Made by a program: the position numbers and the translations under genes. DNA of 10,000 nucleotides, taken from NCBI GenBank assembly GCA_030674155.1, contig CM060327.1:24930278-24940277 (forward strand), in the 5' to 3' direction. Every line of letters begins with the position of its first letter. Position 1 is the first letter of the stretch. Shown here piece by piece: positions 7,848 to 10,000 of the stretch. The stretch is from Stramonita haemastoma (taxonomy: Eukaryota; Mollusca; Gastropoda; Neogastropoda; Muricidae). Below the pieces are notes generated by a model. That model was given only the letters and a program-made list of their open reading frames with translations. It was not told the origin of the DNA and did no database searches.

Positions 7848-8010
7848 GTGGTCTAGATGTTACACTAACGCGCCTGTCTAGAAAGCGAAAAGTCCGGGTC
7901 GGAGTGTGCCGTGGTTCGAATCCCGTTTGGGCCCAAAACTTTTCCCCCATCCATTAGACCATGAGTGGCGGGTCAACGGGTGGCGGATAGGGGGGGGGGG
8001 GGGGGGGGTA
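7848..8010 (+). mobile_element. tRNA-derived SINE head (plus strand)
   Basis: TGGTGGTCTAGATGTTACACTAACGCG starting near 7847 resembles a tRNA D-arm/box A region with an insertion. It is followed at 7913-7923 by a perfect box B, GGTTCGAATCC. The region between contains GCCTGTCTAGAAAGCGAAA, comparable with an anticodon arm. The body continues at least to the G19 run at 7990-8008; whether the sequence to about 8420 (which ends in an A14 tract) belongs to the same element is unclear. Confidence 0.6.
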
Positions 8011-8470
8011 GCTGCCAAAACAGCCTGGACCAACTGGCAAATGTTCCTTGTTAGGATGGGGAAGACAAAGGTGGCTCTTAGTCTCCATGAAATATGCCAT
8101 TATTATGACCTATGCGGGGCAACTCACATCACATGATCAAGGGCCTTATCAAAGCTCTGCCCCCTTGGTCTCCCAGGGTAACAGGAGATAAGGGTGGGTA
8201 GCCCTGACAGACAGAACCTATACTCATAGTGTTTTGGGTGTTATTGTTTTAAAAATCTTTGGAGATCATTCCTGCTGTGACAAAGAAATTGTAATGGCTA
8301 CCTGCACTCTTTTCTCTTCGCTACTCTTTGCTACTATGAATTTAAATCAGGATGATATTGCTATCAACAGTTCAGGCTCTTTGATTGCAGCTGGTAAAGA
8401 AAGAATAATAAAAAAAAAAAAAAACACCCTGAAACAGAATTAAATGCAATGTTTAATCTTCTTGTTGTTT
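8011..8470. other. Possible SINE body or spacer ending in poly-A
   Basis: No gene is recognised. The sequence ends in AATAATAAAAAAAAAAAAAA at about 8405-8424, which would suit the 3' tail of the plus-strand element beginning near 7848 or of a separate insertion. A T-run at 8472-8487 follows closely, so two tails of opposite orientation face each other. Confidence 0.4.
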
Positions 8471-8548
8471 CTTTTTTTTTTTTTTTAGCGTTCGATGAAA
8501 AATAGATCTTGTTTCCAAGTTGCCCGAATCTCTGCAGTAAAATAAACT

Positions 8549-8614
8549 ACTGGGTCATAAAAGGCAAAGCTAGCCCTCTGACCACTGAGCTATCCCGCCC
8601 CCACTGGGTCATAA
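8549..8614 (-). mobile_element. 42-bp tRNA 5'-half-like insertion with 12-bp target duplication
   Basis: The 12-mer ACTGGGTCATAA occurs perfectly at 8549-8560 and again at 8603-8614. The 42 bases between, read on the minus strand, begin GGGGGCGGGATAGCTCAGTG and include a perfect box A (TAGCTCAGTGG, 8592-8582). They run through a D-arm-like part into GGCTAGCTTTGCC, close to where an anticodon loop would lie, and then stop. The flanking repeats are best read as a target-site duplication around a retro-inserted tRNA or SINE-head 5' half. Confidence 0.65.
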
Positions 8615-8930
8615 TAGACTAACTAGTACAAAAGCGCGTGCATGTCGTGGGTTTGTGTTCCCTTTGGATCATGTGTACTCTTGAAATTTCCGCAGGGTAA
8701 AACAGAGGAACTCAATTTTCAAGTTTCAAGAAAATTCCCCTTTGAGTTCAACCTCAACAGAGTTTTTTTGTTGTGCGTGCAAAGTACAGAACTTTATAAT
8801 CTACCGAGTCTTAACAGAATTGAAAGCAAATATTCTGCCCCCCACTGTGACTATACAGGAAAAAGCTTTTTATTTTATTTTTTTAGGCCTGTTGAAATCA
8901 GTCGTGATTGTGAAGACAGAGCTCTCTGTC
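8615..8930. other. AT-rich upstream region of the plus-strand Ig gene
   Basis: No coding exon is supported. Short open frames here (8642-8939) have no domain and a Phe-rich, T-run-driven composition. Confidence 0.5.
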
Positions 8931-8938
8931 TATAAATA
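8931..8938 (+). promoter_or_regulatory. TATA-like box TATAAATA
   Basis: A TATA consensus lies 183 bp before the ATG at 9121, which would put a transcription start near 8962-8968 and give a 5' untranslated region of about 155 bases if no intron is present. It is in AT-rich sequence, so a chance match is possible. Confidence 0.35.
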
Positions 8939-8970
8939 ATGTGCTCTAGTTCTATGACACTTTCCAGGAA

Positions 8971-8978
8971 TGACGTCA
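8971..8978. promoter_or_regulatory. CRE-type site TGACGTCA upstream of the plus-strand gene
   Basis: A perfect CREB/ATF palindrome 143-150 bp upstream of ATG 9121, with a one-mismatch variant TGAGGTCA at 9000-9007. The divergent paralogue has the same palindrome at a similar distance, which argues mildly for shared control. Confidence 0.4.
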
Positions 8979-9120
8979 AAGTTGTTTTGGTGTCAAAGAT
9001 GAGGTCATAAACAAAAAGGTAAAATGCCAAACGATGAAGCCATCGACTTCTTGCCACAATTTGTACATAACCTGTCAACAATGGACTGACTGCGCGACTG
9101 GACATAAAGTGTGACTACCC

Positions 9121-10000
9121 ATGGAACCCAGACATTTTCTGTTACTGATGTGCACTTGGATGCTTGTGGAGTATTACGTTCGTGGCATGTGTTTCCAACA
9201 AAAGTATTTAAAAATTTGCCCTCAGCCTTTGATTTTTCGTGAAGGAAAAATCAATCTCTTGACAATAGAGTGTTCACTTAACAATCGATCATACGTCAAT
9301 TTTAATGCGATATACCTTGGCAGACAGCTTGGCATTCATTTCGGTGCAACCGGAGCCTTGCTTTGTTGTAACAAGGAGCCTGTCATTGCCGGAGGCAAGG
9401 GTGATAACAGATACAGACCGCAAGGAAACATCTCTTTCTCAGGAACCGCAACGGGACTAACCCTGACTCTGGAAAATCCCACAGCCCTCGACTTAGCTCA
9501 AAACTGGGGATGTCTAGTGGAATTGCTCGACGCCTCTAATACCTTAAGACATAAGCGAGCCCTTGCCTTCATAGAGGCGGTTCCCTATCCCGAGGGTAAC
9601 AATATATTTAAAGTACCTTCTAAACCCCAGTATGATTATGAAGACACAGTCAGCATCAAATGTGGAGCCAAGGTGCGTCTGTACGGGGGCAAGACTCTCT
9701 TCAAATCAAGGTTCAGTACCTCAACGATTCTGGAACATGGGAGGACATCGAACCGGTGGCGGATTCCCGCTATTTTTCCCTTGGGCATAGCGGCTTCGTC
9801 CACAGAGGCAACTTCCTGGAGCGAGTGACGACTATGCACATCCCGGTCTCCTCTATCCGGGCCTGCTCCAGGTGGTACCGATGTGTGCTATATTACAGGT
9901 CCACCATCTTCCACAACGCTTCCGTGGAAACGGTGGTCCGCGTGAAATCGGGCACTCGCTACTGCAACCCCCCTGCATCAGATGGAGCCTCCACCCCCAG
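9121..10000 (+). CDS. Ig-like surface protein, paralogue of the minus-strand gene; partial, one -1 frame break
   Basis: It starts at ATG 9121 (MEPRHFLLLMCTW), a start shared with the minus-strand gene; residues 1-22 form a likely signal peptide. A C-x8-C pair (24, 33) precedes Ig-like domain 1, with B-strand TIEC (Cys51) and F-strand NWGC (Cys131); conserved elements include LTLTL and AVPYPEG. Domain 2 opens with VSIKC (Cys181). In the starting frame a stop comes at 9826, but the -1 frame from 9663 is open to the window end and carries IKVQYL, a Trp, and ACSRWYRC (249, 255), aligning with the same parts of the paralogue. The gene runs off the window in a CNPP...STP stalk, so any membrane helix lies beyond. 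N-glycosylation sequons (NRS, NIS, NDS, NAS) fit an extracellular protein. The break may be an indel, decay, a mini-intron or recoding. Confidence 0.75.

Noticed and set aside
9655..9670. Canonical programmed -1 frameshift heptamer
   Set aside because: Neither break (near 9663 or 5436) has an X_XXY_YYZ heptamer in frame, so standard slippage is not supported, although recoding of another kind is not excluded.

Overview
The window looks like nuclear DNA of an animal, most likely a marine invertebrate and plausibly a gastropod mollusc. The signs are long microsatellites, several tRNA-derived short retroelements with Pol III box A/box B motifs, long G/C homopolymers, splice-like signals, and two genes for signal-peptide-bearing, immunoglobulin-like surface proteins. 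The phylum is inferred from this overall style, not from a marker gene. Nothing bacterial, such as operons or Shine-Dalgarno spacing, is visible.

Layout. 1-500 holds dense microsatellites (TGCG/TG, then CA followed by CT). 674-960 is a tRNA-derived SINE. 977-1490 is AT-rich non-coding sequence. About 1498-1810 is a minus-strand SINE with a tRNA-like head fused to a 5S rRNA-like segment. 1840-2700 has nothing recognisable. 2731-3887 is a minisatellite of about 41 units built from 30-bp and 24-bp units. 4152-4247 is a short minus-strand tRNA-type SINE. 4431-4538 is a 16/22-bp minisatellite.

The coding content is two paralogous genes in divergent orientation. The minus-strand gene (5995 to 4552, apparently complete in this window) encodes about 470 residues: signal peptide, two Ig-like domains, a Ser/Thr/Gly stalk, one membrane helix, an Arg-rich stop-transfer and a Ser/Thr/Tyr tail with an internal repeat. 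The plus-strand gene starts at 9121 and runs off the window end; it has the same start (MEP.H..L), the same cysteine layout and the same two domains. Both need a -1 change of frame just after the first cysteine of Ig domain 2. The minus gene needs a second -1 change in domain 1. These could be assembly indels, decayed genes, very short introns or recoding. The shared position is the most interesting signal here.

Between the two genes (6000-9120) lie a GC-richer block without a clear gene, a full-length minus-strand tRNA SINE (about 7064 to 6685), GACA and GTATT microsatellites, a plus-strand tRNA-type SINE head (about 7848), and a 42-bp tRNA 5'-half-like insertion at 8561-8602 flanked by perfect 12-bp direct repeats. 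A consensus cAMP-response element, TGACGTCA, lies 110-150 bp upstream of each Ig-gene start codon. The two genes are probably related cell-surface recognition or adhesion receptors. Their ligand and role cannot be read from the sequence.
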